Shown piece by piece: positions 1-5,852 of a DNA stretch of 8,604 nucleotides. Where the stretch lies: the NCBI GenBank assembly GCA_017480395.1, contig JAFVAS010000233.1, positions 1 to 8,604 of the forward strand, read 5' to 3'. Under the pieces are notes generated by a model. It was not told the origin of the DNA, did no database searches, and was given only the letters and a program-made list of their open reading frames with translations. How positions within the stretch are numbered: position 1 is the stretch's first letter; every line of letters starts with the position of its first letter. Made by a program: the position numbers and the translations under genes. Origin of the DNA: Oscillospiraceae bacterium (lineage in GTDB: Bacteria > Bacillota > Clostridia > Oscillospirales > Oscillospiraceae).

Positions 1-732
1 CTTGTAGAAGTCCAGCGTCCGGAAGCCCCGCTCCAGCTGGGTCAGCACATAAGCCTCCGTGGCGTCGGAGAGCTTTTTCTGCCCCTGGAGGGACAGCCGG
101 AAGGAGAACAGCCGCTTCTCGTCGCCGTAGATGATGTAGCGCATGGCGGCCAGGGCGTCCTCGTCCAGGGGGAGGGACACCCCCGGCCCCAGCTTTGCGC
201 GGCAGCCGGCACAGTGGACGGTGCCCTGGCCCAGGTGGAAGCGGGGGGACTCCGGCTCCCGGTCACACACCGGGCAGAGGGTGAGCTGCGGCTCGTAGCC
301 GATCAGGGCCATCAGCTTCAGCTCGAAGGCGGCTTTGACCAGCGCCTCGGGCTTGTTCAGCTCGTCCAGGGCGTAGAGGGCGTTGAGCAGCAGCCGGAGC
401 ACCGGCTGGCTCTCCTCCCCCTCCGGCGTCACCGCCTCGGTCAGCTCGGCGAACCAGGCCCCCAGGCTGAGCCGGGTCAGGTCGGAGCGCACCCGGCGGA
501 ACTCCCGCAGGATCTCCCCCTCGTGAATGTGCCAGCGTCCCCGGTACTCGTAGAGGGTCAGGTCGCTGAAGCACAGCAGCTGGCTCACGGCGGCGATGGG
601 GCTGTTCTTGCGGCGGCAGCCCCGGGCGGAGACGGTCATCTTCCCCCCGTCCCGGGTCAGCAGCGTCAAAATCTTGTCCGATTCCTTATAGTTCACTTCC
701 CGGAGCACAATGCCGGTGGTGGTCAGGTGCAT
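1..732 (-). CDS. recO: DNA repair protein RecO, C-terminal end cut by window edge
   Basis: RecO is the recombination mediator that, with RecF and RecR, loads RecA onto SSB-coated single-stranded DNA in the cytoplasm. I translated 244 open codons from ATG at 732 to the window edge. The family is usually about 240-260 residues, so only a few C-terminal residues should be missing. The N-terminus (HLTTTGIVLREVNYKESDK) is the typical start of the RecO OB-fold, covering roughly residues 1-80. A helical domain follows, with a zinc-type four-cysteine cluster at C153, C156, C174 and C177 (CPVC and CAGC). The start is set by GGAGGA at 740-745, seven bases upstream. An in-frame ATG at 780 has no comparable site. 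The first 47 bases of the gene overlap the end of the small YqzL-like frame, which suggests translational coupling. Position after era matches the conserved Firmicutes order. Confidence 0.93.
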   Translation of the reverse strand, partial: MHLTTTGIVLREVNYKESDKILTLLTRDGGKMTVSARGCRRKNSPIAAVSQLLCFSDLTLYEYRGRWHIHEGEILREFRRVRSDLTRLSLGAWFAELTEAVTPEGEESQPVLRLLLNALYALDELNKPEALVKAAFELKLMALIGYEPQLTLCPVCDREPESPRFHLGQGTVHCAGCRAKLGPGVSLPLDEDALAAMRYIIYGDEKRLFSFRLSLQGQKKLSDATEAYVLTQLERGFRTLDFYK

Positions 733-856
733 GGCGCTCTCCTCCGGTCTCCCCGCGCCGTTCCTCCAGGCGTCGGCCATAACAATAGGCCTGGGGCAGC
801 CCCGTCTCCAAGTACAGGGCAAGGCAGGGCCGCGGCGCGGATTCTCTGTCGTTCAT
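686..856 (-). CDS. Small YqzL-like protein between era and recO (56 aa)
   Basis: This is a 56-residue frame starting at ATG 856, preceded by GAGGTGAT, a strong ribosome binding site with normal spacing. The segment ALYLETGLPQAYCYGRRLEE at residues 13-32 matches the pattern I remember for the YqzL family, an aromatic residue followed by TGxPxAYLxY and a charged helix. In Bacillus subtilis yqzL lies between era and recO, which is the position here. No biochemical role is known to me. The last 15 residues, rich in His and Pro, are read from DNA that also encodes the RecO N-terminus in another frame, so the stop lies 47 bases inside recO. That tail is probably unconserved. The main doubt is that the frame is short and the family match rests on one motif plus position. 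Confidence 0.6.
   Translation of the reverse strand: MNDRESAPRPCLALYLETGLPQAYCYGRRLEERRGETGGERHAPDHHRHCAPGSEL
740..745 (-). promoter_or_regulatory. Ribosome binding site that fixes the recO start
   Basis: GGAGGA on the minus strand lies seven bases from ATG 732, inside the YqzL-like frame. It favours the internal start at 732 over an in-frame ATG at 780, which lacks a purine-rich site and would add 16 residues unlike the RecO N-terminus. Confidence 0.75.
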
Positions 857-942
857 GTTCCATCACCTCACGGGGAGTTTTCCCGCGAGATTGTCGAAAT
901 ATGCTGGAAAAACAAGGTGTGTAAGGCGTTTTTCCCTGTCGG
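857..942. promoter_or_regulatory. Gap between era and the YqzL-like gene with a possible Spo0A box
   Basis: These 86 bases are more AT-rich than the flanking genes. They contain the YqzL-like ribosome binding site (GAGGTGAT) and, on the plus strand at 892-898, TGTCGAA, a perfect match to the seven-base Spo0A box core TGNCGAA. On the minus strand a poor promoter-like pair, CTTACA and CATATT spaced 16 bases, could give the YqzL-like/recO pair its own start. No terminator hairpin is visible, so read-through from era is likely. The regulatory readings are weak because a seven-base match can occur by chance. Confidence 0.3.
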
Positions 943-1842
943 TCACTCGTCCTCCCGATAGCCCATGTTGTGGACGCCGGCCAGGCTGTCCCGCCAGTTC
1001 TCCTTCACCTTGACCCAGGTCTGGAGGTAGACCTTGGTGCCCATAAAGCGCTCCATGTCCTTCCGGGCCAGGGTGGACACCTTTTTCAGCATGTCGCCGT
1101 GCTTGCCGATGATGATGCCCTTGTGGCTGGATTTTTCGCAGAAGATGGTGGCCTCCACGTCGATGATCTCGCTGTCCCGCTCAGAGAACCGGGTGATCTC
1201 CACGGCGGTGCCGTGGGGGATCTCCTTATCCAGGCAGTAGAGCAGCTTCTCCCGCAGGATCTCGGCCATGACCTGCCGCTCCGGCTGGTCGGTGGTCATG
1301 TCCTCCGGGAAGAGCTGGGGCCCCTCGGGCAAAAAATCCCCCAGCAGGGTCAACAGCTCGTCCACCCCGTCCCGCTCCCGGGCGGAGATGGGCATGACCG
1401 CCTCGAAGGAATGGACGGCGGTGTAGGCGGCGATGACCTCCAGCACCTTCTCCTTGTTCTCCAGGGTGTCCACCTTGTTGATGACAAGGATGGCGGGCAG
1501 CTTGAGGGCCTCGATCCGCCCGATCAGCTCCCGCTCCGGCTCCCCCACGTTGGCCACTGGCTCCACCACCAGCAGCACGGCGTCCACGTCGGCCACGCTG
1601 GTGCGCACCACGCCGACCATGTATTCGCCCAGCCGGTTGCGGGCCTTATGAAGGCCGGGGGTGTCCAGGAAGACATACTGCCGGTCCTCCCGGGTGACGA
1701 TGCCGCAGATGCGGTTGCGGGTGGTCTGGGGCTTGCTGGAGACGATGGCGATCTTCTCCCCCACCAGGGCGTTGAGCAGCGTGGACTTGCCCACGTTGGG
1801 CCGCCCGCAGAGGGTGATCATGCCAGAGTGTGTGATGTTCAT
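943..1842 (-). CDS. era: GTPase Era, 30S ribosome assembly
   Basis: Era is an essential GTPase that binds the 3' end of 16S rRNA and acts late in 30S subunit maturation, often associated with the membrane. The 299-residue protein has the normal length and every motif: G1 GRPNVGKS at 13-20, the switch I region with SKPQTTRNRI near 36-45, G3 DTPG at 60-63, G4 NKVD at 122-125 and G5 ISAR at 152-155. The C-terminal KH RNA-binding domain has its GKHG loop at 246-249 and ends in the usual W-x-K-V-K-x-N-W region. The ATG at 1842 has AGGA eight bases upstream. That binding site lies in AT-rich DNA next to the kinase-like gene, so it may have arrived or changed with it. The YqzL-like gene and recO follow 86 bases downstream. 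Confidence 0.98.
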   Translation of the reverse strand: MNITHSGMITLCGRPNVGKSTLLNALVGEKIAIVSSKPQTTRNRICGIVTREDRQYVFLDTPGLHKARNRLGEYMVGVVRTSVADVDAVLLVVEPVANVGEPERELIGRIEALKLPAILVINKVDTLENKEKVLEVIAAYTAVHSFEAVMPISARERDGVDELLTLLGDFLPEGPQLFPEDMTTDQPERQVMAEILREKLLYCLDKEIPHGTAVEITRFSERDSEIIDVEATIFCEKSSHKGIIIGKHGDMLKKVSTLARKDMERFMGTKVYLQTWVKVKENWRDSLAGVHNMGYREDE

Positions 1843-1894
1843 GCTTATTTTCCTTTTCTTTTGTGTTGGATGGGTAAATCAACAAAACAGGAAT

Positions 1895-2446
1895 TTACAA
1901 CTCGAAAGCCTTCTGAATCATTCTTGCAACTTCATCAGGATCTTTATCGGCATTTTCAATTCTGATATAGTTCTCAAAGGTGATCTCGCCCTCATAACTA
2001 ACACACCTGTGATGTTCGTCATCATGAATAAGGCGCTGGTTTGATGTCTTAATATCTCTCTTGGATGCCTTGTGCCTCAGCCGATTCTCAGTGATATTTC
2101 TTTGCAGTCTGATATCTTGCGGCGCAATCAATTCAACATAATAGAATTCCGTTTTGTATGGTACAAATATCGCTTTAATGTGTTCCAAATATGTCCAATC
2201 TGATGGCAGGTCAAAATCCATCATCATGGTAAAAATCATCCCATAGTTCTCGGATGCCGCGAAATTCCTGAAAATTAGCTCCCGCATTTCAGAAATGGTT
2301 TTCCCGTCATACCGCCCAAAAATCTCTACCACGGGTTCAATAGTCATGTGGTTGTGAAAGAGCCGTAAATCCGTTATTTTCATCAGTTCTTGGCCAACTG
2401 TCATTTTCCCGACCGCTGCATCGCCCAGGATGAATACCAGTTTCAT
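1895..2446 (-). CDS. P-loop kinase-like protein (AAA/shikimate-kinase-like), probably acquired
   Basis: This 183-residue protein starts MKLVFILGDAAVGKMT, a beta strand plus a Walker A loop of the GxxxxGKxT form at residues 8-16, as in small-molecule kinases of the shikimate/adenylate kinase fold. Other visible features are LFHNH at 29-33, an Arg-rich lid-like stretch (RLQRNITENRLR) at 113-124, and a C-terminal NYIRIENADKDPDEVARMI helix. I recognise a family of standalone proteins annotated only as AAA-family ATPase or shikimate kinase-like. The substrate is unknown. The start follows from GGAGGTGA at 2451-2458. A longer reading from 2662 would overlap ybeY out of frame. GC content, about 40% over 300 hand-counted bases, is far below its neighbours, and it sits where dgkA and cdd are often found. 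Horizontal acquisition is the likely explanation. It probably rides on the operon transcript. Confidence 0.75.
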   Translation of the reverse strand: MKLVFILGDAAVGKMTVGQELMKITDLRLFHNHMTIEPVVEIFGRYDGKTISEMRELIFRNFAASENYGMIFTMMMDFDLPSDWTYLEHIKAIFVPYKTEFYYVELIAPQDIRLQRNITENRLRHKASKRDIKTSNQRLIHDDEHHRCVSYEGEITFENYIRIENADKDPDEVARMIQKAFEL

Positions 2447-2507
2447 TTTGTCACCTCCACAAATTCCCGTGTGTATCCCCTTCCCCAGGCACAGACGCAA
2501 AACCAGA

Positions 2508-2996
2508 TCACACCCGCTTGATGCCCAGCGCGCCCAGGATGGCCTCCTCCCGCGCGCGCATTTGGGCCTTCTGGGGCCCCTCGTCCAGGTGGTCATAGCC
2601 CAGCAGATGGAGGGTGGAGTGGACGGCCAGGTAGCACAGCTCCCGCTCCAGGGAGTGGCCAAATTCCTCCGCCTGGGCCATAGCCCGCTCCAGGGAGATC
2701 ACCATGTCCCCCAGGGGGGTCAGGCCGGTGGCCGGGTCGGCGTCGGCGTCGTCCGTGGGCGGCTGGCCGGGGACATACTCAAACATGGGAAAGCTGAGCA
2801 CATCGGTGGGGCGGTCCACCCCCCGCTGCTCCAGGTTGATGGCGTGGATGCCCGCGTCGTCGGTGAGGAGCACGTCCACCTCGCAGGGCGTCTGTCCTCC
2901 CTCCGCCTCCAGGGCGGTGACAATGACTTTTTCCAGGATTTCCTGGCAAGGAAATTCCCCTGCCAGCTCGCTCTCCATCAGGATCTGGTGGTTCAC
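2508..2996 (-). CDS. ybeY: Endoribonuclease YbeY, rRNA maturation factor
   Basis: YbeY is a zinc-dependent single-strand endoribonuclease involved in 16S rRNA 3'-end maturation and ribosome quality control. The 162-residue protein carries the family signature HSTLHLLGYDH, giving zinc-ligand histidines H126, H130 and H136. It also has the conserved TDVLSFP at 64-70 and LGDMVIS at 95-101. The start is GTG at 2996, which overlaps the phoH stop by four bases (GTGA), an arrangement suited to translational coupling. A G-rich stretch (AAGGGGGG) lies about nine bases upstream. An ATG at 2978 has no ribosome binding site and would cut six residues. Era, which acts on the same region of 16S rRNA, is two genes downstream. 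Confidence 0.96.
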   Translation of the reverse strand: MNHQILMESELAGEFPCQEILEKVIVTALEAEGGQTPCEVDVLLTDDAGIHAINLEQRGVDRPTDVLSFPMFEYVPGQPPTDDADADPATGLTPLGDMVISLERAMAQAEEFGHSLERELCYLAVHSTLHLLGYDHLDEGPQKAQMRAREEAILGALGIKRV

Positions 2997-4000
2997 GGCC
3001 GCTTGCCCCCCTTCCCGTCGGCGGGTTTTCTGGCGTTGGCGGCGGCGTGCCGCTCCTCGTCCCGCTCATAGGCGGCGATGATCCGCTGCACCAGCACATG
3101 GCGCACCACGTCCTGGGCGGTCAGGCGGCAGATGGCGATGTCCTCCACCCCCTTGAGCACCCGCATGGCCTCCTTCAGGCCGGAGGCGGTGTCCCGGGGC
3201 AGGTCGATCTGGGTGATATCGCCGGTGATGACGATCTTGGAGCCAAAGCCCAGCCGGGTCAGGAACATCTTCATCTGCTCCCGGGAGGTGTTCTGGGCCT
3301 CGTCCAGGATGATGAAGCTGTCGTCCAGGGTGCGGCCCCGCATATAGGCCAGGGGGGCCACCTCGATGTTGCCCCGCTCCACATATTTCTGATAGGTCTC
3401 CGGCCCCAGCATCTCAAACAGTGCGTCGTAGAGGGGGCGCAGGTAGGGGTCCACCTTGCTCTGCAGGTCGCCGGGCAAAAAACCCAGCCGCTCCCCGGCC
3501 TCCACCGCCGGGCGGGTCAGGATGATCCGGTTGACCTCCTTGGCACGGAAGGCGGACACCGCCTGGGCCACGGCCAGATAGGTCTTGCCCGTACCCGCCG
3601 GGCCGACGCCCAGGGTGATAACGTTCTTGCGGATAGCCTCCACATAGTGCTTCTGCCCCACAGTCTTGGCCTTGATGGGCTTTCCGGCGGCGGTGACGCA
3701 GATTACGTCCCGGGCCAGCTCGCCGATCTTCTCCTCGTTGCCGGAGCGCACCAGCTGGAGCACATAGCGCACATTCTGCTCGTTGAGGGGCTCCCCCCGG
3801 GTCAGCAGCTCCAGCAGCCCCCGGATGGTGCGCTCCCCAAACATCACGTTCTCTGCCTCGCCGGCCAGCTTCAGCGCCCCGTCCCGGTTGGTCACCCGGA
3901 TGTCCAGCTCCTGCTCGATCAGGCGGATATTCTCGTCAAAGGCCCCAAACAGGGCGGCGGCGTCCTCCACCCGGTCCAGGCTGATGCTCTGTTCGATCAT
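2993..4000 (-). CDS. phoH: PhoH-family ATPase
   Basis: PhoH-like proteins are cytoplasmic NTPases related to superfamily 1 helicases. Linkage to ybeY suggests work on RNA, but the exact role is not settled. The 335-residue protein has Walker A GPAGTGKT at 133-140, ILTRPAVEAGE at 160-170, Walker B FIILDEAQN at 229-237 and the ITGDITQIDLP segment near 258-268, all diagnostic of the family. The N-terminal part (about 1-110) is the usual lead-in domain. I chose ATG 4000 because GGAG at 4010-4013 sits nine bases upstream. The ATG at 4009 directly abuts that site, and a longer frame to 4126 overlaps yqfD. The C-terminus is a charged, Lys/Gly-rich tail. The gene lies 38 bases after yqfD and overlaps ybeY by four. 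Confidence 0.95.
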   Translation of the reverse strand: MIEQSISLDRVEDAAALFGAFDENIRLIEQELDIRVTNRDGALKLAGEAENVMFGERTIRGLLELLTRGEPLNEQNVRYVLQLVRSGNEEKIGELARDVICVTAAGKPIKAKTVGQKHYVEAIRKNVITLGVGPAGTGKTYLAVAQAVSAFRAKEVNRIILTRPAVEAGERLGFLPGDLQSKVDPYLRPLYDALFEMLGPETYQKYVERGNIEVAPLAYMRGRTLDDSFIILDEAQNTSREQMKMFLTRLGFGSKIVITGDITQIDLPRDTASGLKEAMRVLKGVEDIAICRLTAQDVVRHVLVQRIIAAYERDEERHAAANARKPADGKGGKRP

Positions 4001-4009
4001 TTCGTTCAT

Positions 4010-4013
4010 CTCC
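4010..4013 (-). promoter_or_regulatory. Ribosome binding site that decides the phoH start
   Basis: GGAG on the minus strand touches the ATG at 4009 but is nine bases from the ATG at 4000. The later ATG is therefore the likely start, giving an MIEQSISLDR N-terminus. Confidence 0.55.
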
Positions 4014-4038
4014 GTTGTGCAGTTCGATCTCTTTTGCG

Positions 4039-5235
4039 CTATTCTTCCCCGGTTACGGCGATTTGTTCCCGGCACCGGGCGGTCAGCGTCACAGAAAGGG
4101 CACCGTCGCGGCGCTCCACCGTCCAATCCCGGGCCAGCACCGCGTCATATTCCCCCAGGCTCCGGGCCAGGCGGCGCTCCAGGGTCTCCCGCAGCAGGGC
4201 CTCCGCCTGATCGGCGTTCAGCGCCACCGCATTCCCCTCATAGGCCCGGGCGGTCACCCGGTGCAGCGCGATGGGCAGCTCCAGACCCTCTCCCAGGGAC
4301 AATGCCCACTGTTCCTCTATTTTATCATACTCTGCAAAGGGTTGGAATGTTTTTTTGGAAATTTGGAACCGCTGGGAGAAAAAAGACAGCTCCCACCGGG
4401 TCTGCGTCTCCCCGGTATACACCTTCCACGACGCGGTCAGGGGGAAGGCGGCGGAGAGGCGCTCCTCTACCTCCGCCCAGACAAAGCCCTTGGCCCGCAC
4501 GCCGTAGCTGTCGATGACCACGCTGGGGTCGTCTCTGCGGGTGAGGGTCACCCGGCCGGAGATCAGCGCGTCCCCCGGCTCCACCTCCGCCCCCGGCTCC
4601 ACCAGGGCCGTGCCCGCAAGGGCGATGATCTCCTCCACAGTGCCCGCCTTTGCCGCCACCAGGTCGGCCTCCCCCTCGGTGGGCTCCAGCTCCGGCACCG
4701 GCGCCTTCTCCCGCACCACCACCTCCGCCCGGATGCCCTTCAGGTTGACCGAGAGGAAGCTCAGCTCCTCCAGATCCATCAGCGCCCGGTTGGACAGCTC
4801 CCGCGGCTCCAGCGCCGGGCCATAGCTGCCCACATCCAGCCCAATCCGGGCCAGCTCGGCGCGGATGATCTCGGTGGGCACCGCCTCGTTGCCGGTGATG
4901 TGGATCACCATCACAAACCGGGAGAGCACCAGCACCGCCGCAAGGCTCAGGGCCAGCCCCGCCAGCATCCCGTACCGCCGGGCCAGCTGCCGGGCCCGGC
5001 TGGGGGCACCCCGCTCCTGCACCGCCGTCACGTCACACAGGCACCGGGCCCCCAGGGCGATGGCCCGCCGGGCCTGCACCTTGGACACCGTCAGCCGCAG
5101 GCTGGTCTCGTCCAGGCGCTCCACCCCCCAGAACCGGATGCCCCGGGCGGAGCAGATGTTGAAATAGCGCTCCGGATAGGGGCCGACCACCTCCAGCCGC
5201 ACGCTGCCCCGCAGATAATTGATCGCCCGCTGCAT
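4039..5235 (-). CDS. yqfD: Sporulation membrane protein YqfD
   Basis: YqfD belongs to the stage IV sporulation YqfD family, found in endospore formers and made in the mother cell under sigma-E in Bacillus subtilis. Its mechanism is not established. The 398-residue protein has the usual length and plan: a soluble N-terminal domain (about 1-87, with GPYPERYFNICSARGIRFW at 18-36), one transmembrane helix at about 89-111, and a large domain beyond it starting with ITGNEAVP. This matches the family's FtsQ/POTRA-like segment after the membrane helix. Later regions include EPGDALISG and a charged C-terminus. ATG 5235 has two GGAG sites, five and ten bases upstream. It is paired with yqfC, as in other Firmicutes, and leads into phoH. 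Confidence 0.93.
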   Translation of the reverse strand: MQRAINYLRGSVRLEVVGPYPERYFNICSARGIRFWGVERLDETSLRLTVSKVQARRAIALGARCLCDVTAVQERGAPSRARQLARRYGMLAGLALSLAAVLVLSRFVMVIHITGNEAVPTEIIRAELARIGLDVGSYGPALEPRELSNRALMDLEELSFLSVNLKGIRAEVVVREKAPVPELEPTEGEADLVAAKAGTVEEIIALAGTALVEPGAEVEPGDALISGRVTLTRRDDPSVVIDSYGVRAKGFVWAEVEERLSAAFPLTASWKVYTGETQTRWELSFFSQRFQISKKTFQPFAEYDKIEEQWALSLGEGLELPIALHRVTARAYEGNAVALNADQAEALLRETLERRLARSLGEYDAVLARDWTVERRDGALSVTLTARCREQIAVTGEE

Positions 5236-5279
5236 GGCGTCTCCTCTCCTTTCCGTTTTTTATGAAAAGCAATTTCGCT

Positions 5280-5558
5280 TTACTCCAGCTCCACAGCGTC
5301 TATCTGGCCGGAGATCATCAGGTCGGTGGGGGTCATGCTGCGCAGACACAGCGCCCGCCCCCGCACCCGGAGCATCAGCTTTCCCCCGCTGATGAGGATC
5401 TCCTCCTCCCCGTAGGCCAGAATGCCCCGGTGGTTCTGGAGATACAGCTCCTCCCGGCCCACCAGCTCCACCCGGGTCAGGCCCGCCACCACGTCGCCGG
5501 GCAGATCAAAGGTTCGGGCCGTCTTCTCTAACAGGTTTTTCCGCTTTCGTTCCGCCAT
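5280..5558 (-). CDS. yqfC: Sporulation protein YqfC
   Basis: YqfC is a small protein restricted to endospore formers, paired with YqfD, sigma-E controlled in Bacillus subtilis and of unknown mechanism. From ATG 5558 it has 92 residues, the normal family length. It begins MAERKRKNLLEKTARTFDLP and continues with GLTRVELVGREELYLQNHRG and then short repeated beta strands (EEILISGGKLMLRVRGRAL), the typical YqfC profile. AGGAGG at 5567-5572, eight bases upstream, fixes the start. The frame stays open back to 5735, but that extension has no binding site and does not resemble the family. It is the first gene of the minus-strand cluster, so the promoter should lie between 5559 and about 5720. There is no predicted membrane segment. 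Confidence 0.93.
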   Translation of the reverse strand: MAERKRKNLLEKTARTFDLPGDVVAGLTRVELVGREELYLQNHRGILAYGEEEILISGGKLMLRVRGRALCLRSMTPTDLMISGQIDAVELE

Positions 5559-5578
5559 TCGCGCCGCCTCCTCCCAGG

Positions 5579-5607
5579 AGCATATGCCGCGCCGTGCCGC
5601 AACTTGC
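5579..5607 (-). promoter_or_regulatory. Candidate sigma-E-type promoter for yqfC
   Basis: On the minus strand CATATGCT (5586-5579) fits the sigma-E -10 pattern CATAnnnT. GCAAGTT (5607-5601), 14 bases upstream, is a partial match to the -35. The choice is guided by known sigma-E control of yqfC elsewhere. The implied transcript would start almost at the Shine-Dalgarno sequence, which weakens the call. Confidence 0.25.
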
Positions 5608-5660
5608 CTGTCCCATGAAAAGGACTTTGCCTTGTCAGGCTCAAAAAACCACGGATAAAA

Positions 5661-5667
5661 TTCGTCA
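5661..5667 (-). promoter_or_regulatory. Possible Spo0A box upstream of yqfC
   Basis: Minus-strand TGACGAA, followed by TTTT, matches the Spo0A core TGNCGAA. It lies about 100 bases upstream of yqfC in AT-rich intergenic DNA. A seven-base match alone is weak evidence. Confidence 0.2.
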
Positions 5668-5687
5668 GATTGACTGTGAAAATGTCC

Positions 5688-5716
5688 TAGACAAACACAA
5701 GGGATGGTGGTAATAT
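5688..5716 (+). promoter_or_regulatory. Probable nrdD promoter with extended -10
   Basis: TAGACA (5688-5693, five of six matches to the -35 consensus) is separated by 17 bases from TAATAT (5711-5716). A TG at 5708-5709 gives an extended -10. Transcription would begin near 5723, leaving a leader of about 130 bases before nrdD. Confidence 0.5.
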
Positions 5717-5729
5717 AGTAGGGCACGAA

Positions 5730-5745
5730 CCACAATATGTAGGTT
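5730..5745 (+). promoter_or_regulatory. NrdR-box-like operator upstream of nrdD
   Basis: CCACAATATGTAGGTT matches 13 of 16 positions of the NrdR box consensus ACACWATATNTWGWGT as I remember it. NrdR represses ribonucleotide reductase genes when dATP/ATP is high. The site lies just downstream of the inferred transcription start, a position suited to repression. NrdR boxes usually occur in pairs about 31 bases apart. A half-match (AATATAGT) at 5712-5719 overlaps the -10 region, but its spacing is not canonical. Confidence 0.6.
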
Positions 5746-5796
5746 TTTCGCGCAGGACAACACAGGATTTTGTGCCTTTGTTTTCACCGCGGCCCA

Positions 5797-5815
5797 CGCC
5801 GCAGCCCCTGCGGCG
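5797..5815 (+). other. GC-rich hairpin in the nrdD leader
   Basis: CGCCGCAG and CTGCGGCG form a perfect eight-base-pair stem around a CCC loop. It lies in the inferred leader, 37 bases before the nrdD start codon. No adjacent T-run follows, only TTTT seven bases later, so it is not a standard terminator. It may influence leader folding or mRNA stability. Confidence 0.5.
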
Positions 5816-5852
5816 CCCCGCTTTTGCCTGAACAAGAGAAGGAGAATTCACT

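Noticed and set aside
1874..1898. Inverted pair GTAAAT/ATTTAC across the kinase-like gene's stop as a terminator
   Set aside because: The stem is six weak pairs with a 13-base loop and no U-tract in the direction of transcription. It is unlikely to stop transcription into era.
2447..2662. Extension of the kinase-like protein to 2662 (255 residues)
   Set aside because: The extra part overlaps ybeY out of frame and is Trp/Arg-rich. GGAGGTGA before ATG 2446 and the Walker-A-proximal MKLVFI start mark the real beginning.
4001..4126. Extension of PhoH to an ATG at 4126 (377 residues)
   Set aside because: It overlaps the end of yqfD and gives a Cys/Arg-rich N-terminus unlike PhoH. The ATG at 4000 has a properly spaced GGAG.
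970..5265. Long plus-strand frames opposite era, phoH and yqfD (970-1965, 3047-4210, 4015-5265)
   Set aside because: They lie opposite confidently identified genes, are rich in His, Gly, Gln and Pro, and show no domains. They are products of codon bias.
5266..5281. Hairpin AAAGC/GCTTT between yqfC and yqfD as a terminator
   Set aside because: The stem is only five pairs, mostly A-T, with no T-run directly after it. Co-transcription of yqfC and yqfD is the better reading.
5559..5735. Upstream in-frame extension of yqfC to ATG 5735 (151 residues)
   Set aside because: The extra 59 residues cross promoter-like AT-rich DNA and have no ribosome binding site. The 92-residue form has AGGAGG and the normal family length.
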